A stretch of DNA of 42,726 bases from Candidatus Anaerobiospirillum pullicola (lineage in GTDB: Bacteria > Pseudomonadota > Gammaproteobacteria > Enterobacterales > Succinivibrionaceae), in assembly GCA_018884035.1 (NCBI GenBank), contig JAHLFE010000193.1:1-42726 (forward strand), given 5' to 3'. Position numbers and translations under genes: made by a program. Shown here piece by piece: positions 9,288-18,600 of this stretch (within the stretch, counting starts at the first letter, position 1; every line of letters starts with the position of its first letter). The notes under the pieces were generated by a model. The model saw only the letters and a program-made list of their open reading frames with translations. It had not been told where the DNA came from and searched no databases.

Positions 9288-10230
9288 GCTTCCAGCACTT
9301 ACCCTAAGGGGCAATAAGAGCGTCTGTTCTCACTGCAAGCTGCCTGCTTAAGCCGCTGTTGGTTTTGCTTGAAGTGGAGTGCGCTGGCAGCTCAAGACTG
9401 CTCTGTTGAGCATTTGCAAGGTTGTCATCATGGACGCGGCAAGCAAGAGGGGGCGCCCCACTTTAGGTGCATGTTAGGTGCGTGGTTATGGCTTGTAGAG
9501 AAAGGGCACCGACACTATCCTCAATGATAGTCACGCCACAGGCCATGCTGCCCCCAGTGCCTCTGTTTGCTTGCCTTGGTATTACTGCGCTTTAGAGCCA
9601 AACACACGCTAATGCGAGCAGCACTCCATGGCCCTTAGGCTCGTGAGCTGGTGTGAAGAGGCGTCAGCGCGCCTACCTAGAAAAAACAAGCTGCCAAGGT
9701 AAAAAGCTCCCATTGTCATACCACTAAGGTACTCTGACGCACAGCAGAATCTGAGCTCTTAATACCGGCTACGCCAAACACACGATAGGCTAATAATACG
9801 ATAGAGCCCTCACTCTTGGCCCAATGTTTTTCCACGTAAGGCCGCATTAGCGTAAAATAGTGAATACCGCGTTCTGCCATTACGCCAGAGTGTTTTTTCT
9901 GCGCCACGCGAGAAAATTGAGCTCTTGCAGTAGCGTCCTTGCAGGGGGGGAAAATACAGCGCCGTCTCAAGCAAGCTAAGCAATGCTACGCTCTTTTGCC
10001 AAAGTAGCGCGCTTAATGTTAAGAACTGCTTGCAACGACTGCGGCCCATGCTTACAATCTCTACCCCTTAATTTGTTTGTTTGCTGGCAGTCGTGACGCT
10101 GCCCCCATAATTTTTCACGAGAAGAGCAACGCGCCGTAATGTCTTCAGCCCACCTGTGCGCTTAAGACCAAAAGAAGTACGTTGCCCACCACAGAGTTTC
10201 TCTTAACGCATACTTGCTGACTCCGCCGCT
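9288..10230. other. Gene-free stretch between two motif-bearing genes
   Basis: No gene, RNA or mobile element is recognised. Minus-strand open frames at 9716-10049 lack a ribosome binding site and family features. A small hairpin (ACTATC...GATAGT, about 9513-9530) has no T-run. The 5' leader of the 712-residue gene shows no Shine-Dalgarno. Confidence 0.4.
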
Positions 10231-12369
10231 ATGTCTAACAAAAACTCCACATCTCCAAAAACTAAGGATCAAGCCGCAGAAGTTTTGCCAGCTGAGCGCT
10301 TAGCAGCTGCCGCTGCAGCCACTTTTGGGGGGCAAGCAGATCAGGAAAATGACTCTGCCGTTGATGTGGAGTCGATGTCCCCAGCAGACCGTTTAGCCGC
10401 TGCCGCTGCGGCGCTGTTTGGTAATCAAGACACCGAGCCAGAAGAGAGCGCTGAGGCTTCAGAGCCATCTGCTGCTGACCGTTTAGCTGCCGCTGCTGCC
10501 GCTACTTTTGGTGAATCGGCCCCAACCACTGGCGTCAAGACCATTAAGGCGGCCAAGACAGCAGCACCTGCCCCCGAGGCGGAGACCGCTCCACAAGCTG
10601 AGCCATCTTTAGCTGACCGTTTAGCCGCTGCCGCTGCTGCCACCTTTGGTGGTGATGCTGCCCCAGCCACACCAGCTGCTGAGCAAACTGCCCCTGCAGC
10701 GGAACCTTCGCTTGCTGACCGCTTAGCTGCCGCTGCTGCCGCCACTTTTGGTGACTCGGCCCCGACCACTGGCGTCAAGACCATTAAGGCAGCCAAGACA
10801 GCAGCTCCTGCCCCAGAGGCGGAACCTGCTCCACAAGCTGAGCCATCTTTAGCCGACCGTTTAGCCGCTGCCGCCGCTGCTACCTTTGGTGGTGATACTG
10901 CCCCTGCCGCACCTGCTGCTGAGCAAACTGCCCCTGCGGCGGAACCTTCGCTTGCTGACCGCTTAGCTGCCGCTGCTGCCGCCACTTTTGGTGACTCGGC
11001 CCCGACCACTGGCGTCAAGACCATTAAGGCTGCCAAGACAGCAGCACCTGCACCGGAGGCGGAACCTGCTCTACAAGCTGAGCCATCTTTAGCTGACCGC
11101 TTAGCCGCTGCCGCCGCTGCCACCTTTGCAGACCATGCGGCCCCAGAGGCTGTACCTGCCCCTGAGGCTGCACCTGCTACCCCATCTGACAACTTAGCCG
11201 CCGCTGCTGCCGCCATGTTTGGTGACGGAGCTCAAGCTGAAGCGGCGCCAGCGCCAGAGCCGGAGCAGCCACAACCGCCAAAGTTTGACAGCAGCATGGG
11301 CTTGCCTTCGGCCCACTTACCTCCAGAGTTACAAGAACTGCAACCATTGTTAGCCAAGCATATCTTAGAGGCTTACTTTGGTCTCTTAAACAATGCAGAG
11401 CGTGAGCAGCTATTAGATGTGGCTTACCACGGCTCAATGTACGTGCGCCCACTGCAAGAGTTAGTGACGCGTGTCTTTGAGCGTGACTTTGGTGTTATTC
11501 CTGTACAAAGCGCCGAGGCCCCTCAAGGGGAAACCCCTGAGGCTCCTGTGGAAAACACAGAAATGCCCCCTACAGATGGAGCCATGGAAGATCAGGAAGG
11601 ACAGGACAATTTTGCGGGGGAGGCACAGAGTGCTGAAGCCGCCGCTGAGATTCCTCCTGCCTTTGTGCCGGAGGAGCCAACCCCAGAGATTACGCAAGCC
11701 TTAGATGCGCTGCTTGCTGACGGTAACGACCTTAACATCAGCATGGACGATCCTAGTGCCTCCTGTGCGCAGATTGCGCTCTTAAGCTTACGTGAGTTTG
11801 GCCCTGTTATGAGCCTACAGGAGCGTGTGAACTTCTTAGTCACCGTGCTCTTTGACACTGATGACGCGTGGAACTTCCAAAACTTAGTAAGTCAGGTGCG
11901 CTTACGTGCCATTATGGCCGAGCAACCACAGCCAGAAGAGCCAGAGCCAGAGGTTCCAGAGCAAGTTGAGGAAGAAGACAACGCACCAAAGCCACGTGTC
12001 TTTACCACTCGCTTAAAGCCAGAGGAGCGTCCTGTTACTGAGCCACCAAAGCCAGAGGTCGAGGAAAAGCCAAAGCCACGCGTAGTGCGTCGCCGCAAGG
12101 TGGTGGAAGTGGGCAATATCACGCGTACTGTGCGTAGCGCTAATGGCACCATGGTCACGACCGTTGAAGAGGTTAAAACTAAGAAGAGTGCCCAAGCCAG
12201 CACCTTCTCGGCTGCCGCTACGGGCAAGGGCAGAAAGCTCAAGCTACACGCTGACGCGCGCACGAAGCAACCTAGCGCTACCTCGCGTCGTAAGGCTCCA
12301 CAAAGCCAACTGGACATCAAAGAGGCCGCTTATAGCGCTCTGTTCTCCGGCATGCAAGACGACGAATAG
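10231..12369 (+). CDS. 712-residue repeat protein with ten Ala-rich L/T-F-G motifs
   Basis: Unrecognised. The N-terminal half carries nine copies of a motif of form D-R-L-A-A-A-A-A-A-T-F-G (ending near residues 33, 64, 94, 140, 174, 220, 254, 299 and 331), joined by Ala/Pro/Glu-rich linkers. Three linkers are near-identical, with G-V-K-T-I-K-A-A-K-T. A tenth, looser copy (E-A-A-Y-S-A-L-F-S-G, 698-707) is at the C-terminus. Two helical-repeat units of the kind found in the 1764- and 692-residue proteins lie at about 373-417 and 512-561. A Pro/Glu/Lys-rich basic tail follows. No signal peptide or membrane segment is seen. ATG 10231 is the first in-frame start and has no clear Shine-Dalgarno. 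A strong terminator follows the stop. A scaffold or multivalent adaptor is an inference from the repeat layout only. Confidence 0.75.
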   Translation: MSNKNSTSPKTKDQAAEVLPAERLAAAAAATFGGQADQENDSAVDVESMSPADRLAAAAAALFGNQDTEPEESAEASEPSAADRLAAAAAATFGESAPTTGVKTIKAAKTAAPAPEAETAPQAEPSLADRLAAAAAATFGGDAAPATPAAEQTAPAAEPSLADRLAAAAAATFGDSAPTTGVKTIKAAKTAAPAPEAEPAPQAEPSLADRLAAAAAATFGGDTAPAAPAAEQTAPAAEPSLADRLAAAAAATFGDSAPTTGVKTIKAAKTAAPAPEAEPALQAEPSLADRLAAAAAATFADHAAPEAVPAPEAAPATPSDNLAAAAAAMFGDGAQAEAAPAPEPEQPQPPKFDSSMGLPSAHLPPELQELQPLLAKHILEAYFGLLNNAEREQLLDVAYHGSMYVRPLQELVTRVFERDFGVIPVQSAEAPQGETPEAPVENTEMPPTDGAMEDQEGQDNFAGEAQSAEAAAEIPPAFVPEEPTPEITQALDALLADGNDLNISMDDPSASCAQIALLSLREFGPVMSLQERVNFLVTVLFDTDDAWNFQNLVSQVRLRAIMAEQPQPEEPEPEVPEQVEEEDNAPKPRVFTTRLKPEERPVTEPPKPEVEEKPKPRVVRRRKVVEVGNITRTVRSANGTMVTTVEEVKTKKSAQASTFSAAATGKGRKLKLHADARTKQPSATSRRKAPQSQLDIKEAAYSALFSGMQDDE
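10511..11128 (+). repeat. 240-bp in-frame tandem repeat (about 2.5 copies)
   Basis: The sequence starting at 10511 (GTGAATCGGCCCC..ACTGGCGTCAAGACC) recurs at 10751 and 10991, an exact 240-bp period (80 codons). Each unit holds two copies of the Ala-rich T-F-G motif. The last unit is partial and diverges after about 11120. High nucleotide identity between units, including silent positions, points to recent duplication or gene conversion. Confidence 0.9.
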
Positions 12370-12398
12370 CGCGCGGCAAACACCACACTTATCACCAG

Positions 12399-12427
12399 AG
12401 GCGGGATTGTTCCCGCCTTTGTTGTTT
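12399..12427 (+). terminator. Rho-independent terminator after the 712-residue gene
   Basis: A perfect 8-bp stem, AGGCGGGA (12399-12406) and TCCCGCCT (12411-12418), with a TTGT loop, followed by TTGTTGTTT. It lies 30 bases past the stop codon and should separate this gene from the DptF-like gene. Confidence 0.9.
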
Positions 12428-12773
12428 CTATCCAGTGCCAAGACACTACGCACAATGAGCCTTGCAGGTATAGTCACCGCTCGTGCGTGTGTCGATCTTA
12501 ATTTTTACCAAGCGCATAAATAAGGCGTTTCTTGGTCACCTACTTCAAGGTAATATGGGCCAAAGCAAGGAGCTTATGCCACAAAACTGAGGTCAATTGC
12601 CTTACTTTGCACTCAAGCTTTACCTCGAAAGAGTCTGCTACAAGCCATTAACCTACCCCAGAGGTAGGTCGCGGTAGCGACGCTGAGGAGGCAGCCCTTG
12701 TCATCAGGCAAAAGTTATTCTCCCTTGCAGCCATGGAGTTTGCTGCTCCATGGAGCAGGTTTCTATCCATCAA

Positions 12774-12830
12774 GGGGCTTACTCCCACCGCAAAGGCCGC
12801 TTTTAAGCCAATACATAGAGGAAAAACGCT
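12774..12830 (+). repeat. Dispersed repeat, right half, copy A
   Basis: Matches minus-strand copies at 26969-26912 and 27713-27671. The shared core is CCCACC(G/T)CAAAG-N-CCG-N-TT. With the 26.9 kb copy it also shares TAAGCCAATACATAG followed by GGAAAA. The match covers about 40 bases with few mismatches by eye. Confidence 0.65.
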
Positions 12831-12953
12831 CGCTGTCCTTCCTATCCTCTCCTGTCCTCGAGATCATGGCGCTGCCAAGGGACACTTAGTGTTAGGCCAG
12901 AGAGAGACTTATCTTAAAGGAGTATGACAGGACTGGCACTGCTAAGAGGAGGA

Positions 12954-12982
12954 GGTGGTGGTGGTGGTGGTGGTGGTGGTGG
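12954..12982. repeat. GGT trinucleotide microsatellite
   Basis: Nine to ten uninterrupted GGT units about 250 bases upstream of the DptF-like start. It gives a poly-Gly run in one frame, but no real gene spans it. If length-variable, it could affect spacing in the upstream region of the module. Confidence 0.8.
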
Positions 12983-13237
12983 CAAGAGCAGACGCTATGC
13001 ACTTAACTTGGTGTACCTGCGGCGCTGGCGCGCCGGATTGCAAGGCGCAAAAGATGCCTGCAAAAGAGCGCTTTGTGGTCTCTGCCCTCACAGCATCCGG
13101 CCCTGCATGTTACAATCTCCCTCATATCCTAACGCCTGTTAGGGACCGCTACCTCAAGCCCTACCTCTCAGGTTGCCTTGACCTCTTCCACTCACCGCTG
13201 TCACCTTCACGCACTACTGTGCTCAAAGGAGCCGCTC

Positions 13238-15577
13238 ATGGCCACGCCAAGCATACCCAACAAAAACTTTATCCAGTTTTTGCAAATCTACGGGCCATGG
13301 GCTGGAGGCTCCAACCAGTTCGACGAGCACGTGCAAAACACCGCGCGTAAGCTGGGTGTCACCCCGTTTAACATCAACCTGCCACAGCAAGACCTCTACG
13401 TCGAGCAGATCAAAAAGCTCTTAGACGGCAGCAATGTCCAGATCCATGGGCACAGCGTCGCCATTCTCATCTCCGGCCAAGCCGGTGACGGCAAAACCCA
13501 CTTCCTGCATCGCCTCTTTCAGGAATTAGCAGGCCAGCCTTACTTCCTCTCCCCAGATGAAGCAGAACTGAAGTGGCAAGAGCTCTGTGCCGATGACGCT
13601 AGCGGCGAACAGGCCTTTGCCGGATGCCTCCAATTTAGCGCCGGTAACTGCGACTTTACTGTGGTCAAGGATCTCACCGAAGTCGTCGAGGCTAAGCCTC
13701 AGGTCAATCTGCTCTTACGGCACGAGCTTGAAGCTATCTTACGAGAGCACGAGGCAGCCCCAGCAGTAACCACAGCGGCCTCAGCAGCAGCGACAGCGGC
13801 CCCTGCGTCGGCAACAGCTGCAACAGAGACAGCAGCAGCGACGCCAGCCATTCCCGCCACTCCATCCCGCCGCAAGATCATGCTGCTGGCTGGAAACAAC
13901 GGCAAGTTCCTTGAGTTTTGCGTCAGCTCTGACCAGTCAAGCCACAGCCACGTCTTTAAGACACTGCGTGACCACATGGAGCGACACATGCTGATGCATG
14001 CGCCTTTTCAAGCCGCTGGCGTCAAGATCTTTGACATGTCCGCCTGCATCAGTGTGGACGTCATCAAGAATATCTTCACCACCCTCATCGATCCTGAATC
14101 GGCTTATTGGCAGCCTTGTAAAGACTGCGCTCTTTACGCGACCTGCCCTATTGTGCGTAACTGCTGCAGCCTGCAGCAGACACAGGTGCTGACGCGCTTT
14201 TGTGAAATCTGCGAGCTGCTCAAAGACAGCGGCATGGCCTTTAGCATTCGCAATGTGCTGCTCATCATTGCCAATGCCCTCTTAGGCATGACACCAAGCA
14301 TCAGTGAGATCACCACCAAAAGCGGCAAGCGCTCTACCAGTAAGCGCCTCGATGCCAGCAACTATCTCACCTGCCAAAAGGTCAGCAAAGACAAAGAGAG
14401 AATTCTGGCGCAGCGCTCCTTACCTTTTGACAACCTGCTGGGGTTAAACCTCATTAGCAAGCCACCTATCTTTGAGCCGCTGGCTCAAATGGGCGTGGGT
14501 GAGTTTAGCTCTAAGCTCATTGATAACTTTATGCTCTTTGGTGAGCACGACAGCGCCCTTACAGGGGCGCATCAGCAGCAATTGCAGTCCCAAGATCGCT
14601 TTGGCCTCTACCCTCAGGTACAAAAGCTCATGGCCCAGCTGCGTGACAATGAGCAAGTCAGCGACGACCGCGAGCAAATCAACTTAGAGGAATCCCAAAC
14701 CAAGCTGCAACTTGAGCAAATGCAGCAAGCGCTTTCCTCTCTGCGCCGTGTGCTCTTTTTCACCATGCCGTACAACGACTACAGTCGTGGTGACTTCAAC
14801 TTAGGCTTATTTAAGCCTTACCTGCTCACAGCGGGTAAGTTTAGTGCGGAGTACCTCTACTTAAAGCGCCGCTTAGAGCTGCCTGAGGTGGACTTGAGCA
14901 TTGATGCCGTCGCCAAGGATCTCATTGTCGGCCTCAATCGCGCCTTTACGGTGATGATGGTGCTCAAGGATGATGACAAGGTCTTTGTCTCCACCAACAA
15001 TAAGCTCAACCCTACGGCCTACTGCGTGATCTACAACAAGTCGCAGTTTATGGTGAGCGTCGGTGGCGATAACGCCTCGCGCTTAGAGTTTGCCCTGTCT
15101 CAGGATATGGACGGCATTCCTGCACTGATCTACCGCTATCAGCGCAAAGACGCACAGGCGGCACCTGATGTCAACCAGCTGATGCAACAGCTGATGCTGA
15201 TGCAAAGTCAGGGCGTCTTTACCGGCGTGGAGGCCTCGGCACTGATTAACCGCCTTGAGCAGCAGAAACAGCAAAAGCAGCAAGCAGCAACGCCACCAAC
15301 GCAGCTGCAACCAGAGTTGAAGCTCACCCCAAAGATGTGTGAGTACTTGCTCTCGCTGGCGCACGGCGTAATGGGACTTTCGTTTTCGGCCGAGTGCAAT
15401 GAGGAGATTAACGCCTTTAAGGCGGATATGGACGCCATTATCACCTCACGCCTGTGGCACAAAGAAGAGGCAGCGGCGCAGAACAACCATGCGGTCTTAA
15501 GCAATGAGACCATTGATAAGACGCTGAGCAATATCATCTTCTGCGACATCAATGCGGCCGGCTCGATTGCGTGGTAG
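13238..15577 (+). CDS. DptF-like P-loop ATPase of a putative restriction module
   Basis: A 779-residue ATPase. A Walker A motif, G-Q-A-G-D-G-K-T, lies at residues 80-87 after an I-L-I-S strand. A probable zinc knuckle, C294-x2-C297-x5-C303-P-I-x2-N, follows. This layout resembles DptF (DndF) proteins of phosphorothioation-dependent restriction, which are usually shorter (about 500 residues). An Ala/Thr-rich insert at about 172-210 separates the P-loop region from the next strand (M-L-L-A-G-N-N-G-K-F). Later regions (about 480-510 and 680-710) are Gln-rich. ATG 13238 is chosen because AAAGGAG lies 6 bases upstream; the frame is open to 13178. The next gene starts 71 bases after the stop in the same direction, so co-transcription is likely. 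In the known system this ATPase acts with DptG and DptH to restrict DNA lacking phosphorothioate marks; that role here is inferred. Another defence-type ATPase remains possible. Confidence 0.6.
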   Translation: MATPSIPNKNFIQFLQIYGPWAGGSNQFDEHVQNTARKLGVTPFNINLPQQDLYVEQIKKLLDGSNVQIHGHSVAILISGQAGDGKTHFLHRLFQELAGQPYFLSPDEAELKWQELCADDASGEQAFAGCLQFSAGNCDFTVVKDLTEVVEAKPQVNLLLRHELEAILREHEAAPAVTTAASAAATAAPASATAATETAAATPAIPATPSRRKIMLLAGNNGKFLEFCVSSDQSSHSHVFKTLRDHMERHMLMHAPFQAAGVKIFDMSACISVDVIKNIFTTLIDPESAYWQPCKDCALYATCPIVRNCCSLQQTQVLTRFCEICELLKDSGMAFSIRNVLLIIANALLGMTPSISEITTKSGKRSTSKRLDASNYLTCQKVSKDKERILAQRSLPFDNLLGLNLISKPPIFEPLAQMGVGEFSSKLIDNFMLFGEHDSALTGAHQQQLQSQDRFGLYPQVQKLMAQLRDNEQVSDDREQINLEESQTKLQLEQMQQALSSLRRVLFFTMPYNDYSRGDFNLGLFKPYLLTAGKFSAEYLYLKRRLELPEVDLSIDAVAKDLIVGLNRAFTVMMVLKDDDKVFVSTNNKLNPTAYCVIYNKSQFMVSVGGDNASRLEFALSQDMDGIPALIYRYQRKDAQAAPDVNQLMQQLMLMQSQGVFTGVEASALINRLEQQKQQKQQAATPPTQLQPELKLTPKMCEYLLSLAHGVMGLSFSAECNEEINAFKADMDAIITSRLWHKEEAAAQNNHAVLSNETIDKTLSNIIFCDINAAGSIAW

Positions 15578-15648
15578 CTTGAGCGCCACGTAGCCCTGAC
15601 CACAACCTTGCTGCTCACAGCGATTTTTCTTAACCAGTTTGCTTTACG
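15578..15648 (+). other. 71-base intergenic gap in the three-gene module
   Basis: No terminator or promoter is seen between the ATPase and the DptG-like gene, consistent with one transcript. The start at 15649 has no Shine-Dalgarno; it is preceded by AGTTTGCTTTACG, similar to the GGTTTGCTATTT before the third gene's ATG at 19638. Confidence 0.4.
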
Positions 15649-18600
15649 ATGAAACCGCAAGACCAGTCTGCTTCCGAGAACACGCCCAGCGGCAAGGGCA
15701 TTGCCGAACAAAAGCGTAGCAATATGCTCAATACGCTCCTCAAGTTCTTTGGCATTAGGCTCGATGAGGAGCAAAGCAGCGCTAAAGAGCCAGCGTCTGC
15801 AAGCAGCGCTGCTAGTACTACTACCTCTGCGCCAGCACACAGCACCACTGCTGTAAGTGCAGAGTCGGTAGCGACCGCTCAGGATAATACGGCCGAGCCA
15901 AGCTCTCCTGACGCCACTGAGAGCAGCACTGCCGCCGCCAGCAACGATAACACCGCTACTTTTGCAGGCACAACAAGTGATGCCGCTGTTGCCGCTGCTA
16001 CCACTGCTGCTAGCGCGGTAAATACGGTCACGACACAGGACAGCCTCCCTGAAGAAGAGGTCAGCACAGAGCAGAGTAGCACCATAGCCGCTGCCCCTTC
16101 TCATGGTGACGACACTACTAAGACGCCCTCCCCAGAGATGACAGCACCACTTGCTGCAACTGCCCACAACGAAGACAGTGCTGAGGCGAACCTCACTGCG
16201 AGCACTACTGAGAGCAGTACGGCCCCTACTGCCACCGCTGCGGTGAGCCCGACCACAGAGCCAGTAACAGAGCCCCTGACTGCAAGCGAGCCTAACAACA
16301 GTAGCGACCAAGCAGAGGACAACACTATCAGCGCCCCTGTAAGCACTGATGCCACTGACGCCTCTGCTGCTCATGACGCCAGCGTTGTTGCTGCTCTTGA
16401 GGCCACGGCGAGCACAGCTCCAGAGACTGCCGCGCATGACCCAGACAGCACTACCACAGGCACTACTGACACCACTGCAAGTGCCTGTGAGCGCAGCGCA
16501 TCCGAGGCCAGCAGTGCCGCTCCTGCCGCGGCAGACACCAGTCTTGAGAGCACCGCTCAAGTTCACACCAAGCCTGCTTTCGACATGTCCGCCAGCAACG
16601 CTCTGAGCCCAAGTGCTACTGCTTATGATAATGATGATGATGATGATGATGCGGCTCTCCCCGAGAACAGCGCTATCAGTGCAGAAGCCGCCAGCACTAC
16701 CTCAGACGCTGAGGCTGAGGCTGCAGAAACCGCAAACACTGAGGATAACAACAGCACTACCGCAGACGCTGAGTCTAAAGAAGCCGCAAACACTGAGGAC
16801 AACAACACTAGCGCAGACGGTGAGGCTGATTCTACGCAGGAGAGCACGGCTATCACGACCACAACAGCAGCTGCTCCGCAGACTGAAGATGAGTCTGCCG
16901 CCACAACAACTGATGATGCTAGCGTGGCCAGCACTGTGGTGACAGAGCCAATTGAATCTGTGGACATTACTGCGACATCTGCCGTAACACCAGCGGAGAC
17001 AGTATTTGCCGCTACCTTTGAGGAAGACAGCGTTACCGCTCCCGTTGCAGCCTCTGCAGACAGCGCTCTGACGGCACAAGAAACGACAGAGAGTGCTGCT
17101 GTTGTTAATTATGATGATGATGATGATGCGAGTGCAGCTCAGGACAGCGCCCAGCAGACAGTGGCTGTAGCCGTAAGCGAAAACACGCCAGACTCGACCG
17201 CTGCTGAGGGCCTCAGCAGTGCTGAACGCACCTTACCTGTAGCTACCACCCTCAATGCGGCTAAAGAGCTCTTTGGTCGGGGACAGAGCGTCGCTCTCAA
17301 CACCAAAGACCACTTAGAAGCCCTCTTTACACAAGAAGACCAGATCCTAGGCGAGCGCTACCACTTAGGCACCATCTCTTCCTACGCCCTTTTTGCCATT
17401 GAGGAAATGCTCTACGGTGTACTGCCAAGTTCCAATGAGTGCCGCGAGAGCAATATCCTCGAGCTCTTACAGGTCTTAGCCTGCCAAAATCCAGAGGAGC
17501 CCCTCTCCGCCCACGGCAGCAGTGAACACGGTGGCTTTGCCTTTACCAAGACCCGTAACCTGCTCTTACGCCGTATTCTCTTTAACAATGTCAGCCTCAA
17601 TACCATTGCCCAGAGTGAGGGCTCTGATGAGGACAAGTGGCAGCAATGGCAGCAGCAATTTATTGCCAGCAACCAGCCACCAGCGCCAAAGCGCGGCCGC
17701 GTCAGTGGTGCCAGCGGTGATGACACCGATGACGATGATGCTATTGAGAGTGGCAGTAACTTAGAGGCGCTGTGGCAACAGGATTTAGTGCCTGAGACCT
17801 TTACGCGCTTAGCCCAAGTTTTTCACCACAAGTTTAGTGATTTTGCCAAAGCGGTAAACCTCTTACGCAACTGGGCAATTAATCTTGAGGACGACAAGCT
17901 CTGGCAAAGCAAGCTGCTCTTTCCTTTTGGTTATAGCGCCTTGTTCTGGGGCTTGCAGCAAAGCCTCAAGATCGAAAACAAGCAGATGTCAGGTGCAGGC
18001 CAGATGGTCTTTACCTTTTTAGCGCGCGCCTATGCCCATGACCAAGCTCATGCTACTTCTGCCGCTACTGCTGCGACCAATAATGCCCCTCATGCCGCCT
18101 CTGGCGCTACAGAAACCACGGGTGAGGCTACAGGCAAGAGCCATACAGATACAGTAGGCACCGCTTTAGTAGAGCGCTTCTTTCAGGCCCCTGACCCGCT
18201 CAATATTCTCGCTCACGCCTTAGGCCAGAGTACGCACACGGAGCACGAGCAAAACGCCATTCGCGCATTGCAGCAGCTGCACACCTACAATGAGCGCCGT
18301 AACACCAGTCGCGTCTTAGCCTTTGTTAACACCACGCGCTTTGTGCCTTACAAGTACCTTCCGCTCTATAGCGTGGCTTATGAGGACTACAGCCATCTGC
18401 TGGCACTAAACCTCACCAAGCAGGATCTGTTTTTAGCCTTAGGTACCATGGGACAGCTGCACGTTATGGTCTACCTCTTAGAGGTCAGCCACAAGGTGGG
18501 CTTGCTCCTTGGAAAAAAGCACAACATTGACATGGTCGTGGTGGCCGACAAGCTCAGTAAGGATAAGCTCCGTGACCTGTCCATGGATCGCTTGCGTGCC

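Larger units (their letters stand above)
12428..13237. other. Gene-free leader region of the Dpt-like module
   Basis: No gene is supported. It holds a copy of the dispersed repeat (12774-12830) and a GGT trinucleotide tract (12954-12982). Open frames crossing the GGT tract (12924-13142) are repeat artefacts. The promoter of the three-gene module should be here, but no good -35/-10 pair is seen. Confidence 0.4.

Noticed and set aside
10425-11216. 263-codon minus-strand frame opposite the 712-residue gene
   Set aside because: Antisense image of the Ala-rich repeats; it exists only because GCN-rich repeats have no stops in reverse.
12924-13142. Frame with a poly-Gly run starting after AAAGGAGT
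   Set aside because: The Shine-Dalgarno is only 1 base from the ATG and the protein is mainly microsatellite; not a credible gene.
15208-16566. 452-codon minus-strand frame across the DptF-like/DptG-like junction
   Set aside because: Antisense to low-complexity coding sequence, Ser/Cys/Arg-rich, no start signal.
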